Source of the DNA: JBNKLG01 sp050292235
GTDB taxonomy: Bacteria; Pseudomonadota; Gammaproteobacteria; Chromatiales; Chromatiaceae
Reading direction: 5' to 3'
Length of the DNA: 49,906 bases
Assembly: GCA_050292235.1 (NCBI GenBank)
Contig: JBNKLG010000009.1
Coordinates: 1 to 49,906, forward strand
Shown here in pieces: positions 7,849 to 15,313 of this stretch. Position 1 is the first letter of the stretch. Each line of letters opens with the position of its first letter. The notes under the pieces are model-generated. The model was not told where the DNA came from. It saw only the letters and a list, made by a program, of their open reading frames with translations, and did no database searches. Made by a program: the position numbers and the translations under genes.

Positions 7849-8841
7849 CTACTCTCCGCGGGCCTTCTTGGCGAGGGTTTGAAAACGCTCGAGCAGCTTG
7901 GGACTAAAGCTGAGCTGGCCGGACATCTTTGCCACGGCGGCATTGACGGTACTGCGCCATTGGGCGACCTCAGCTGCTTCTGGCTGATCGATGGATATAC
8001 CCTGGTTGGCCAATGCTTTGAACGCGTTTTGATTATCGGCACGGGTGTTTTTGTTCAGCTCTTGCAAGGCCTTGGCGAAGACGAGCTGGAGAATTGTCCG
8101 GTCCTCCGCGCTCAGTTTGGCAACCGACTTTTCGCTGACCACGATGGTCCCATAGGTATAGAGCAAAGGCATTTCGGTCAAATGTTTGACCCGAGTATGC
8201 CATTGCAGGGCGATGGTGGCGCTGGGAGGCATGGAAACAGCGTTGATGAGTCCGGTCTGCAACCCGGTGAGCACATCGGTCATAGATAGGGGAACCGGGG
8301 AAACCCCCAGGGCCTCCAGCGAGATCCGGCTCAGGGAGTCTCCCTCCGGTAGCCAGACCTTACGGGCGCGCACGGCCTTGATGGTGGTGATGGTTTTGTC
8401 CGACATCATGTAGGCAAAACCACCCTCAGTGATGCCAAAGCTGACAAAGCCCTCATCTTTGAGGCGCTGGATCAATACGGGGTCCAGCTCTTTGCGGACC
8501 AGATCCACCTGTGCGTAATCGGTAAAGGCAAAGGGGATGGCGTAGATTTGAGTATCAAAGTTGATGTAACTCATGCCCGCTGCGCCCAGGGCAGCGCCGT
8601 GCAGTTGGCCGACACGGATCTTGCTCAGTACACTCTTGTCTTCCCCCATGACCCCACCGGGGTAGAAGCGAATTTTGACCCGGCCCTGGGTCTTGGTTTT
8701 GATCTCTTTGGCAGCAGCACGAAAGCTGTTCATCCACTGAGTGCCGTCCGGGGCCAGGGTGGCGATCTTCAATGTGGTGGTGGCGTTGGCGTTGGGCAGC
8801 CAGAGACCCAGGCCAGCTAAAAGTGTGAACAGGATTTTCAT
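7849..8841 (-). CDS. dctP: TRAP transporter periplasmic substrate-binding protein
   Basis: Periplasmic binding protein that captures the substrate and hands it to DctQM. A signal peptide occupies about residues 1-20 (cleavage near NANA-TTTLKIA). The mature protein has the DctP fold signature: TLKIATLAPDGTQWMNSFRAAAKEI, GGVMGEDKSVLSKIRVGQL, RARKVWLPEGDSLSRISLEALG and SMTDVLTGLQTGLINAVSMPP. The start at 8841 has AAGGAGA upstream. The presence of the TatT gene next door puts it in the TPAT subgroup, whose ligands are poorly known and may be hydrophobic. The substrate cannot be read from the sequence. Confidence 0.93.
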   Translation of the reverse strand: MKILFTLLAGLGLWLPNANATTTLKIATLAPDGTQWMNSFRAAAKEIKTKTQGRVKIRFYPGGVMGEDKSVLSKIRVGQLHGAALGAAGMSYINFDTQIYAIPFAFTDYAQVDLVRKELDPVLIQRLKDEGFVSFGITEGGFAYMMSDKTITTIKAVRARKVWLPEGDSLSRISLEALGVSPVPLSMTDVLTGLQTGLINAVSMPPSATIALQWHTRVKHLTEMPLLYTYGTIVVSEKSVAKLSAEDRTILQLVFAKALQELNKNTRADNQNAFKALANQGISIDQPEAAEVAQWRSTVNAAVAKMSGQLSFSPKLLERFQTLAKKARGE

Positions 8842-8853
8842 GTAGAGGTCTCC

Positions 8854-9768
8854 TTAAAAAAAGTCGTCAGATTTCAGGGCACGGGCCTCTTGCTGTGCCA
8901 TGACATTGGACAGGGTGAACCCCTCAATTTTGGGATTGGCCTTAAGCACCTCGTCCAGCAATCGATTGTGTAGATCCTCATCGTAGACCAGGCGGGCATA
9001 GTAACGGGCGTATTTGACCTTGACGACCAGATCCCTGCCCTGAGTTTGTTTGATCGCCTGCTCGAAATGTTGTTTGGCTGTCTCCGGTTTGCCGCCCAGG
9101 CTGGGAGGAATCTGGCTGCGCATGATGCCCAGATAGAGTTGTACCCGGCCATGGTCATAGTTCGGACTAAAGGCCGTAATGCGGGTAAAAATGTACTCGA
9201 TCTTGGGCAACTGGGCCAGGGCATCATAATCACCCGGACGGGCCTGTAACCAGCCTGCCCACGCCGCGCCATAGACATAAAGTGGCTCCAGATAGCCCTT
9301 GCCGGTGCGGGCGATGGTGGGCTTGAACTGGTCAAACGGCTTGTCCTGACGCTTGCAGATGTCGGGGCGTGACTGGCAAAGTGCCCGGCCGGCGTAGTCA
9401 AAGGCTCGCTGGGTCAGTCGCTTGGCGCGATCCGGTTGATCGGTCAGCGCACCCGCATAGGCACCGTAAAGGCGTGAGGCCGCCATCAACAACTGCACAT
9501 TATTCGGGTCATTGGTCAGCAGCCCATCCAGCATGATGAGATAAGAGGGCACACCCGCAATGATGGTGCCGGGATCATCGTGGTTGATGATGGCTTTGGT
9601 GAGGCCGTCCAGGCCCTGGGTCATGCGCTTGGCCACCTCCTCCTGCATGCGCGAGGTGAGATTTTCCGCGATGCGATCCGATATCTTTTCCACCAAAGCA
9701 CAGCCGGTCAGATTCAGATTGGCAATTACAAAAAGGGAGAGGGACAGAAGGCGGCGCACCGAGATCAT
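8854..9768 (-). CDS. tatT: TRAP-associated TPR lipoprotein TatT
   Basis: A 304-residue lipoprotein of the TatT family, helical TPR-like proteins that partner the DctP protein in TPAT-type TRAP systems (known from Treponema). The signal peptide ends in a lipobox LTGC with the acylated cysteine at residue 23. The body is helical, with repeat-like segments such as LLMAASRLYGAYAGAL, LYVYGAAWAGWL and RVQLYLGIMRSQIPPSLGGKPETAKQHFEQA. It is the first gene of the operon and lies 12 bases before dctP. It probably sits on a membrane facing the periplasm and helps deliver ligand to DctP. Confidence 0.9.
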   Translation of the reverse strand: MISVRRLLSLSLFVIANLNLTGCALVEKISDRIAENLTSRMQEEVAKRMTQGLDGLTKAIINHDDPGTIIAGVPSYLIMLDGLLTNDPNNVQLLMAASRLYGAYAGALTDQPDRAKRLTQRAFDYAGRALCQSRPDICKRQDKPFDQFKPTIARTGKGYLEPLYVYGAAWAGWLQARPGDYDALAQLPKIEYIFTRITAFSPNYDHGRVQLYLGIMRSQIPPSLGGKPETAKQHFEQAIKQTQGRDLVVKVKYARYYARLVYDEDLHNRLLDEVLKANPKIEGFTLSNVMAQQEARALKSDDFF

Positions 9769-9876
9769 CCTGATATAAAGCGCTGTACGTTAGCGGCTTT
9801 TCTCCTGTGGCTCAATAGACAGGGGTTGAGAAATCTGGATTTAGCCATCCCATTTGGCCGATGGCACAGGGATGTA

Positions 9877-10230
9877 TCAGCGGTTTCCGATAGCACCTGA
9901 TTTGTCAGCAATGGACGCTGAAGCCGATCCTCCCTCGCAGGGTGGAGAAGCCGGTATCTGATCACCGCGTTTCAGCCATTGTTTCGGCGTCCAGGTGTGC
10001 AGGGCCAGGGCGTGAAGGCCCTGGTCAAAGAGGTCTTTCAGTAGCTGGTTGACCTGACGATGGCGTTCCAGAGTTTTGAGGTTATAAAACCGCTCGCTGA
10101 CAATGAGTGCTTTAAAATGGGATTGAGACCCTGGCGGTACGGCGTGCTGGTGACTTTCATCTACCACCGCCAAGTGAACTGGAGCAAAGGCGTCCTGCAA
10201 TCGCTGTTGAATCAGAATTTGTCGATTCAT
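9877..10230 (-). CDS. bolA: BolA-family protein
   Basis: Small protein of the BolA family, which works with monothiol glutaredoxins in iron-sulfur cluster handling and stress response. Hallmarks are AFAPVHLAVVDESHQH, SHFKALIVSERF, LKTLERHRQVNQLL and HALALHTWTPKQW; the conserved His residues that take part in cluster binding are present. At 117 residues it is slightly long because of a C-terminal tail rich in Ser, Ala and Gly. The ATG at 10230 begins MNRQILIQQRLQDAF, typical for the family. It is monocistronic, or co-transcribed with the small membrane gene upstream at 10392. Confidence 0.92.
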   Translation of the reverse strand: MNRQILIQQRLQDAFAPVHLAVVDESHQHAVPPGSQSHFKALIVSERFYNLKTLERHRQVNQLLKDLFDQGLHALALHTWTPKQWLKRGDQIPASPPCEGGSASASIADKSGAIGNR

Positions 10231-10339
10231 GGGTGGTCGTCTGATAAAACTTGGCCCCAGTCTAAGCTATTCGAAATAAACAATACCCACAACAAAAGCA
10301 CAACAATTGACCATTAAGGTCAATGCAGATGGGACTTTT

Positions 10340-10374
10340 TGGGAAAGCCTCTGAATCTAGTCAGAGGCTTCCCA
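10340..10374. repeat. Strong imperfect hairpin
   Basis: A 14-15-base inverted repeat (left arm TGGGAAAGCCTCTGA, right arm TCAGAGGCTTCCCA, one bulged A) around a 6-base loop. It lies 18 bases beyond the stop of the small membrane protein and about 110 bases before bolA. It may end or stabilise the small gene's mRNA. No T-run follows it in the minus-strand reading direction, so it is not a standard intrinsic terminator. Confidence 0.55.
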
Positions 10375-10391
10375 GGAATCGAAAGGCGCGT

Positions 10392-10517
10392 TTAGCGGTT
10401 GTTTTCGCCGTCTTCCTTCATTTTTTTCTTAACCCAGCCATACATGAAAATGGCCATGCCAATGATGAAAATAATGACAGCGAGAGAAGCCCAGAGTTCT
10501 GTTGTTAATGCTTCCAC
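10392..10517 (-). CDS. Single-span small membrane protein (DUF3149-like)
   Basis: A 41-residue protein easily missed by length filters. It has a short acidic N-terminus (MEALTTELW), one hydrophobic segment (ASLAVIIFIIGMAIFMYGWV) and a positively charged C-terminus (KKKMKEDGENNR), the layout of DUF3149 proteins. The GTG at 10517 has GGGGAG seven bases upstream; an in-frame ATG at 10532 would add five residues but has no ribosome site. The function is unknown; the charge pattern suggests insertion with the C-terminus inside. A strong hairpin follows its stop. Confidence 0.7.
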   Translation of the reverse strand: MEALTTELWASLAVIIFIIGMAIFMYGWVKKKMKEDGENNR

Positions 10518-10616
10518 TGAAGATCTCCCCATAGTTAACCAGAAGTGGTTATTGATTCTAGGGAGAAAAGTGGGAAAGGGTAAATGATCTGCGTCAAATA
10601 ACCCAATTTGCAGGCA

Positions 10617-11495
10617 TCAATGCAGATTTTCGGGCTCTGCGGGCAGGTGGATCTCCAGCTCACTGACGCCGACAAAGTCTTCGATGGCGGCGATGACCCG
10701 AGCCAGGATAGGTTTCATCTCATCACTATAGAGTAGATGTCGGTCCAGGCCTTCGACCCAGGCATAAAGCGCTCGGCAAAGGTGGTCAATGGTGCGGACC
10801 TGATGCTCCAAATCGTGCAGTAGCCGACGATATTCGGTCAGAGTGGGCGCCATACCGAGATTGGCAAATAGCTCGGCCAGACGGGCCATGAGTTCGAGGG
10901 CATCTTCGCCCAGGCCAAAGTCTTCAGGCTGATAAGGGACCTGGCGCTGCGAAACCCGATCGACCCAGATACGATAACTGGCCTTTTGCAGCGAATGGTA
11001 CAGGGGCTGTTCTGAAATCAGTAGTACCAACAGATAGTTGGCATTGGCGTAATAGGGCGCCCCCCGAATATCCCACTGGGCGTCGCTGAGAAAGCGAAAT
11101 ACCCGGATATGTTCGCGGAAGTCAGCGGCCTGAAGTTGGTCCAAAATCAGCAAAGTCGGTGCGCCATCACTGAAAGCACAGGCCTGGCTCATGATGTCAT
11201 CGAAGGGCTCGATGGGAGGCTCTTCCCGGCCCGTTTCATCCTGGCTCGGTGGCAGGATGATTTCTGGTAGGGGTGGATGGGTTTGGGTGAAATCGTGATA
11301 AAGGATATGGGGGTAGTCCAGTGCCTGGGCCAGCGCATTGGCGAAGGCCGTTCGGTGTCGGCCAGCCTCCCCTTCGACATTGAGACAACGGATGCCCCGG
11401 ATCTCGGCATTGAGCAGGCAACGAATCTGAAATTCGTAGTCTTCGTTCGATTCGAAACCGTGGGCCGCCATTCTGGCCCGCAAGGATTGGCTCAT
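10617..11495 (-). CDS. Degenerate P-loop (AAA/ORC-like) protein of unknown function
   Basis: A 292-residue cytoplasmic protein that resembles a small AAA-type ATPase such as DnaA-like or DUF815-type proteins, but its Walker A reads LNVEGEAGRHRTAFANALA: the GxxG is recognisable while the essential Lys is absent. A Walker B-like TLLILDQLQAADF is present. The rest is acidic and helical with no motif I recognise. The ATG at 11495 (MSQSLRARMAAHGF) has GGAAG six bases upstream and is preferred to the TTG at 11519. It is probably a nucleotide-free scaffold or a subunit of a larger assembly. It is followed by the small membrane protein gene on the same strand. Confidence 0.65.
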   Translation of the reverse strand: MSQSLRARMAAHGFESNEDYEFQIRCLLNAEIRGIRCLNVEGEAGRHRTAFANALAQALDYPHILYHDFTQTHPPLPEIILPPSQDETGREEPPIEPFDDIMSQACAFSDGAPTLLILDQLQAADFREHIRVFRFLSDAQWDIRGAPYYANANYLLVLLISEQPLYHSLQKASYRIWVDRVSQRQVPYQPEDFGLGEDALELMARLAELFANLGMAPTLTEYRRLLHDLEHQVRTIDHLCRALYAWVEGLDRHLLYSDEMKPILARVIAAIEDFVGVSELEIHLPAEPENLH

Positions 11496-11674
11496 GGGAT
11501 TCTTCCAAGGTTTCAGCAAGCATACCCCATTTCTAACCCGGTTTTGAAACCTTGCTCTGGTTGACTTTGTCTAGAAGGTGTCAGGAATGATTTGCGGGCA
11601 CGACTCATACTAAGGACGCACTGACTCGCCAGGGTGCATAGGTGCGGACTGTCTTAATATAGGGGGGACATTCA

Positions 11675-12991
11675 ATGAATCGATTGAAACAGCAAGGCGT
11701 TGTTTTGTTCCTGCTGATTTTCCTGCTGGTATCGGGGATCGTTGCCAGCCAGACTCATTCAACCCTAGCTAAAGGGGAAGGCGCGATGAAGAATGCCTCA
11801 GGAAAAACCGAAACCATTGTCTTTGGCATGGGCTGCTTTTGGGGTGCGGAGAAACGTATGGCCGCCCTGCCTGGCGTACTGGATGTGGTCAGTGGCTATG
11901 CGGGAGGCGCTTATGCTGATCCCACCTATGAAAAGGTCCTCTCAGCCGAGCACCAATCGGGTCTACGCAATCATGCCGAGGTGGTACAGGTGACCTTTGA
12001 CCCGGTGCAGACATCCCTCTCTCAGCTCCTCATCGCTTTCTGGGAAAACCATGATCCGACCCAGGGAGATCGCCAGGGCAATGACCGGGGCTCCAACTAT
12101 CGCAGTACCATCTATTACACTGATGAAAGCCAGAAAGTGGCCATAGAAATGAGCAAAGCTGCGTTCCAGCTAGCTTTGACCAAAGCGGGCTATGGCCCCA
12201 TCACCACAGAGATTGCCCCCCTGAAAACCTTTTATTCCGCAGAAGAGTACCACCAGGACTATCTGGCCAAACATCCTAATGGCTATTGCGGCCTGGGGGG
12301 GACGGGGGTCAAGTTTCCTTCGGGTACCAGCGACCCTGTGGCCGCAACCCGGCAACCGCTGGATGCCCGTCAGCTGAATGCAGAGGCCCAACTGGTCATG
12401 TTCGAAGCGGAGCACTGCCCTTTCTGCAAGCTGTTTCGCCAGCAGGTTCTGGACAAGTGGCAGGCCAAGGTACCCATTGTCGCCAGCCTGTCCCCCACCC
12501 CCCCCCAAGGCTGGGCACTCAAAAAGCCCCTCTGGGCCACACCCACCATCGTGCTGTTTCGACAAGGAAAAGAGGTCGAGCGCTATACCGGGTACAACGG
12601 AGAACAGAAGCGGTTTTGGGACTGGCTCGGCTACGCTATCCTGAGCGAAGAGGAGCGCCAGATCGCCTATGGGCAGGGTACCGAGCGCCCTTTCTCCGGC
12701 TCATTACTGGACAATAAAGGCAAAGGCACTTACGTTGATCCAGTGACCGGTGTTCCCCTGTTCCGCAGTGGCGCGAAATTTGAGAGCGGCACCGGCTGGC
12801 CCAGCTTTTTCGATCCGGTTGAAGGCGCCATCACTCTGCACCAGGACAACAGTCACGGCATGAGCCGCACCGAGGTGCGCAGTGCCAGCTCGGGCATCCA
12901 TTTGGGACATGTGTTTGACGACGGCCCATCGCCAACCGGCAAGCGATATTGCATCAACAGCAAGGTGCTTCGGTTTGTACCGGAAAGATAG
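11675..12991 (+). CDS. msrAB: Exported MsrA-thioredoxin-MsrB fusion (peptide methionine sulfoxide reductase)
   Basis: Repairs methionine-S- and R-sulfoxide in exported proteins. The 438 residues comprise an N-terminal signal/anchor (about 7-25), an MsrA domain with catalytic Cys54 in GCFWG (about 46-215), a thioredoxin-like insert with CPFC at residues 248-251, and an MsrB domain with GTGWPSFF and catalytic Cys426 in RYCINS. In Neisseria PilB the thioredoxin domain comes first, so the order here is different. The zinc CxxC pairs of MsrB are absent, as is the PilB-type Cys in SGCGWPSF (Thr here), so regeneration may depend on the internal CPFC domain. The ATG at 11675 has GGGGGGA upstream. A run of nine C at 12498-12506 lies in the thioredoxin part. 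Confidence 0.93.
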   Translation: MNRLKQQGVVLFLLIFLLVSGIVASQTHSTLAKGEGAMKNASGKTETIVFGMGCFWGAEKRMAALPGVLDVVSGYAGGAYADPTYEKVLSAEHQSGLRNHAEVVQVTFDPVQTSLSQLLIAFWENHDPTQGDRQGNDRGSNYRSTIYYTDESQKVAIEMSKAAFQLALTKAGYGPITTEIAPLKTFYSAEEYHQDYLAKHPNGYCGLGGTGVKFPSGTSDPVAATRQPLDARQLNAEAQLVMFEAEHCPFCKLFRQQVLDKWQAKVPIVASLSPTPPQGWALKKPLWATPTIVLFRQGKEVERYTGYNGEQKRFWDWLGYAILSEEERQIAYGQGTERPFSGSLLDNKGKGTYVDPVTGVPLFRSGAKFESGTGWPSFFDPVEGAITLHQDNSHGMSRTEVRSASSGIHLGHVFDDGPSPTGKRYCINSKVLRFVPER

Positions 12992-13158
12992 AGGGGGGGC
13001 GGCTTGATTGAAAGCCGCCATATCCATTGGGCTCATCAGTCCAGGCCAAACCTTACTAAACGCAGTGGCTTGATGGGGCAATGCTGAGTACAATACCCCT
13101 TCTGTTCGCAATCTCATTGTCGTGGCGTAAAGGAATCACACATTCAGGGAGAACATCA

Positions 13159-13893
13159 ATGTTCACAGAAAGATTTACTACCCTATTAATTTTCTGCATT
13201 ATTTTTTTTGTTGGCCCGGCTTATGCGGGATGGGTTCCGCCTGCTTGGAGCTATGGGCAGACGATTGATCAGCCAGCTCAGGAAGCAAGCCAAATTGGTT
13301 GGGCCGAAGATCCGCGATGGCAAATGCTTGGCGATTCTTGGGGCGATGCTGACGGCGTTTCATGGGCGGTGCTCGATAATGATGGCAACCCCGGCGTGTT
13401 CGGTAACGAAACGATCCATGTTGGAGATCAGGTTGTTTTCAAGTTTGACATGTATAAAACCCTCTATGGTACTCATGACTTTGATGCCCTGAGAGCCTGG
13501 ATCGATTGGGATCAAGACGGTTTCTCCTGGGCAGATATTGCCAGTGACATGATCCTCCAGGATCAGCTCTCATTTAATTCCTCGCACCTGTATAGCGACG
13601 ATCCCTATGCCTGGGGCTGGATGGGTTCCCTTTACTACGCCAATTTGGCGCAATCCTTTCTATCACCGGTGATCAGTTTCACAGAGACTGGGGATTTTGA
13701 CCTCCTTGCGCGGGTTCTTTGTAGCGATGATCTGGCGGGTGACTGGAACAATCTCACACCTTGGGCCAACGGTATGTATCAGGGTGAGGTAGAGATATAC
13801 ACCATCCATGTGGTTCCGCTTCCGTCTGCGCTGTTACTGTTTGGGGGGGGGGTAATATCCTTAGGTTTCTTCCGGAGAAAAGCGAAGCCTTAG
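13159..13893 (+). CDS. Exported protein with VPLPA-type CTERM sorting signal
   Basis: A 244-residue surface protein. It has an N-terminal signal peptide (MFTERFTTLLIFCIIFFVGPAYA), a Trp/Asp-rich body with Dx(D/N)xDG-like calcium-type segments (VLDNDGNPGVF, DWDQDGFSWAD), and a C-terminal sorting signal of VPLPSA, hydrophobic stretch and RRKAKP, read by exosortase/EpsH-type enzymes. No exosortase is in the window. The frame is open upstream to 13081, but the ATG at 13159 has AGGGAGA before it and opens directly into a signal peptide. A run of ten G (13843-13852) lies inside the sorting signal. Function unknown; perhaps an extracellular matrix component. Confidence 0.82.
   Translation: MFTERFTTLLIFCIIFFVGPAYAGWVPPAWSYGQTIDQPAQEASQIGWAEDPRWQMLGDSWGDADGVSWAVLDNDGNPGVFGNETIHVGDQVVFKFDMYKTLYGTHDFDALRAWIDWDQDGFSWADIASDMILQDQLSFNSSHLYSDDPYAWGWMGSLYYANLAQSFLSPVISFTETGDFDLLARVLCSDDLAGDWNNLTPWANGMYQGEVEIYTIHVVPLPSALLLFGGGVISLGFFRRKAKP
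13843..13852 (+). repeat. Run of ten G inside the CTERM coding region
   Basis: The longest homopolymer I noticed in the window. It encodes Gly-Gly-Gly plus the first base of Val in the hydrophobic part of the sorting signal. Loss or gain of one base would shift the frame before the hydrophobic stretch and basic tail, and so would change anchoring. Confidence 0.9.
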
Positions 13894-13919
13894 GAATATT
13901 GAGTGGGCGGTATCCGTTG

Positions 13920-14477
13920 CTAGTGGTGGTTTGTTTCCAGTAGTTCAACGATATTCTTGTGGCCCGTTTCCTGTGCCCAATCCAGGGCACTCTTCCCTTC
14001 CTGATCCCGCAGATCGGGGTTGGCACTACGCTCTAACAGGAGTTTGACACTCTGGGTGTGGCCTTGCTTGGCGGCCCAGATGAGGGCTGACCAGCCTTTG
14101 GTGGCCTCTTGATGGTTGATGTCGGCGCCAGCATCCAGTAACGGGATTAGGATGTTGGCGTGGTTGTTGGAGGCAGCCAGCAGCAGCGCTGTATAGCCGC
14201 CCTTGTCCTTGAGATCAACCTCGGCACCTAGCAACAGCAATCGCTCCACCACATCCAGGTGACCGTTGAGGGCAGCCTTCATCAGCGGTGACCACTGGCA
14301 ACTGTCGCGGACATTGGGCTCAGGCTGTTCGGCCAAGAGGCTGTTGAGCTTGTTGATATCACCCTGTTCGGCGGCCTGGAGGAGAGACGCTTTCGCGGCT
14401 TGCGGGTCGGGTTCCGGCTCGCCGCAGGCGGTCAGCAGAAGCAGGAGGGAGAGACTCATGGCGGTGGTTTTCATCAT
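13920..14477 (-). CDS. Ankyrin-repeat lipoprotein
   Basis: A 185-residue exported lipoprotein. MMKTTAMSLSLLLLLTAC gives a signal peptide with the lipobox LTAC. Four to five ankyrin repeats follow, with recognisable consensus pieces: WSPLMKAALNGHLDVVERLLLLGAEVDLKDKGG (split here only for description), TALLLAASNNHANIL, WSALIWAAKQGHTQSVKLLLE and SALDWAQETGHKNIVELL. It probably mediates protein contacts in the periplasm. The frame runs upstream to 14525, but a start at 14477 or 14474 puts the signal peptide first. It converges with the CTERM gene and lies just downstream of comF. Confidence 0.85.
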   Translation of the reverse strand: MMKTTAMSLSLLLLLTACGEPEPDPQAAKASLLQAAEQGDINKLNSLLAEQPEPNVRDSCQWSPLMKAALNGHLDVVERLLLLGAEVDLKDKGGYTALLLAASNNHANILIPLLDAGADINHQEATKGWSALIWAAKQGHTQSVKLLLERSANPDLRDQEGKSALDWAQETGHKNIVELLETNHH

Positions 14478-14533
14478 GGTGCTATTGTCGAAGCCGGAAA
14501 AGGGATTGGCCATGAAGAATATCAACGGCTGCC

Positions 14534-15229
14534 TCAGGGCGTCCGCGCCAGCGCCCAGACATCCACTCGCCTGACACCCGCTGCCTTGTACATCCGACTC
14601 ACCTCTCTCAGGGTGCTGCCGGTGGTGAAGACATCATCCAGTACAGCCACATGATCGAATGCCAGGGGCTGATTCAAGGCAAAAGCGCCACGTAGATTCT
14701 TTTTCCGCGCTTTCTGGTCCAGCCCGGCTTGGGGTGGCGTGGCTCGGATGCGTTTTAGTGCCTGATGGTTCAGGGGCAGATGAAGTCGGCGACTGAGCAG
14801 GCGGGCGATCTCCAGTGCCTGGTTGAAGCCACGCTCTTTGAGTCGCGAGGGATGCAGTGGTACCAGCAGCAGACATTGAGGTAGTTCGATCTGTCGTCGC
14901 TGAATATCCTCTGCCATGAGATCCGCCAGCAGGCGAGCATTTTGTAGTTGGGCCTGGAATTTGAGCCCAGTGATGAGGCTCGGCAAAGCACGCTGGTAGA
15001 GAAAGGGGGCGTAGGCGCTGTCGAAAGGTGGCGGGGATTTCAGACACTGGCCGCAGAGATTGCCCTGGGCCAGCGGTTTGGCACAGCGCAGGCAGGCGTT
15101 GCCCATCCTAGGAAGTTCGGCATAGCAGTGGGCGCAGAGATCCCGTTGGGCTTCGCCGGGTGCGCCACAGAGGATACAGGTCGCGGGGAAAAGCCGAAAT
15201 TGGATAAAATCCATCCAGTGGTTAACCAT
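14534..15229 (-). CDS. comF: ComF-family phosphoribosyltransferase
   Basis: A 231-residue ComF protein, needed for DNA uptake in competent bacteria, perhaps by handling imported single strands. It has an N-terminal zinc ribbon (CILCGAPG, CAHCYAELPRMGNACLRCAKPL and CGQCL: four Cys pairs) and a phosphoribosyltransferase domain with LVPLHPSRLKERGFNQALEIA and the PRPP motif VAVLDDVFTTGSTL. The open frame continues to 15778 but that part is the shadow of bioB; the ATG at 15229 (or the one at 15214) is the real start. It is divergent from bioB, as is common in gammaproteobacteria. Confidence 0.92.
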   Translation of the reverse strand: MVNHWMDFIQFRLFPATCILCGAPGEAQRDLCAHCYAELPRMGNACLRCAKPLAQGNLCGQCLKSPPPFDSAYAPFLYQRALPSLITGLKFQAQLQNARLLADLMAEDIQRRQIELPQCLLLVPLHPSRLKERGFNQALEIARLLSRRLHLPLNHQALKRIRATPPQAGLDQKARKKNLRGAFALNQPLAFDHVAVLDDVFTTGSTLREVSRMYKAAGVRRVDVWALARTP

Positions 15230-15250
15230 TTTTCCATTCCTGGTTGACAG
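15219..15250. promoter_or_regulatory. Putative BirA (biotin repressor) operator upstream of bioB
   Basis: Two inverted half-sites, TGGTTAACC (15219-15227) and GGTTGACAG (15242-15250), are separated by 14 bases. They each match 7 of 9 positions of the BirA consensus as I recall it (TTGTAAACC, 14-15 bases, GGTTTACAA). The right half also contains TTGACA, a perfect -35 hexamer facing bioB. The left half overlaps the assigned comF start codon, which lowers confidence unless comF starts at 15214. Confidence 0.45.
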
Positions 15251-15313
15251 TGCTGCCGGGATCGGCTGAACTGGCCCTTTCTCAATTCTAGCCATATCCC
15301 CAACGAGGAAGCC

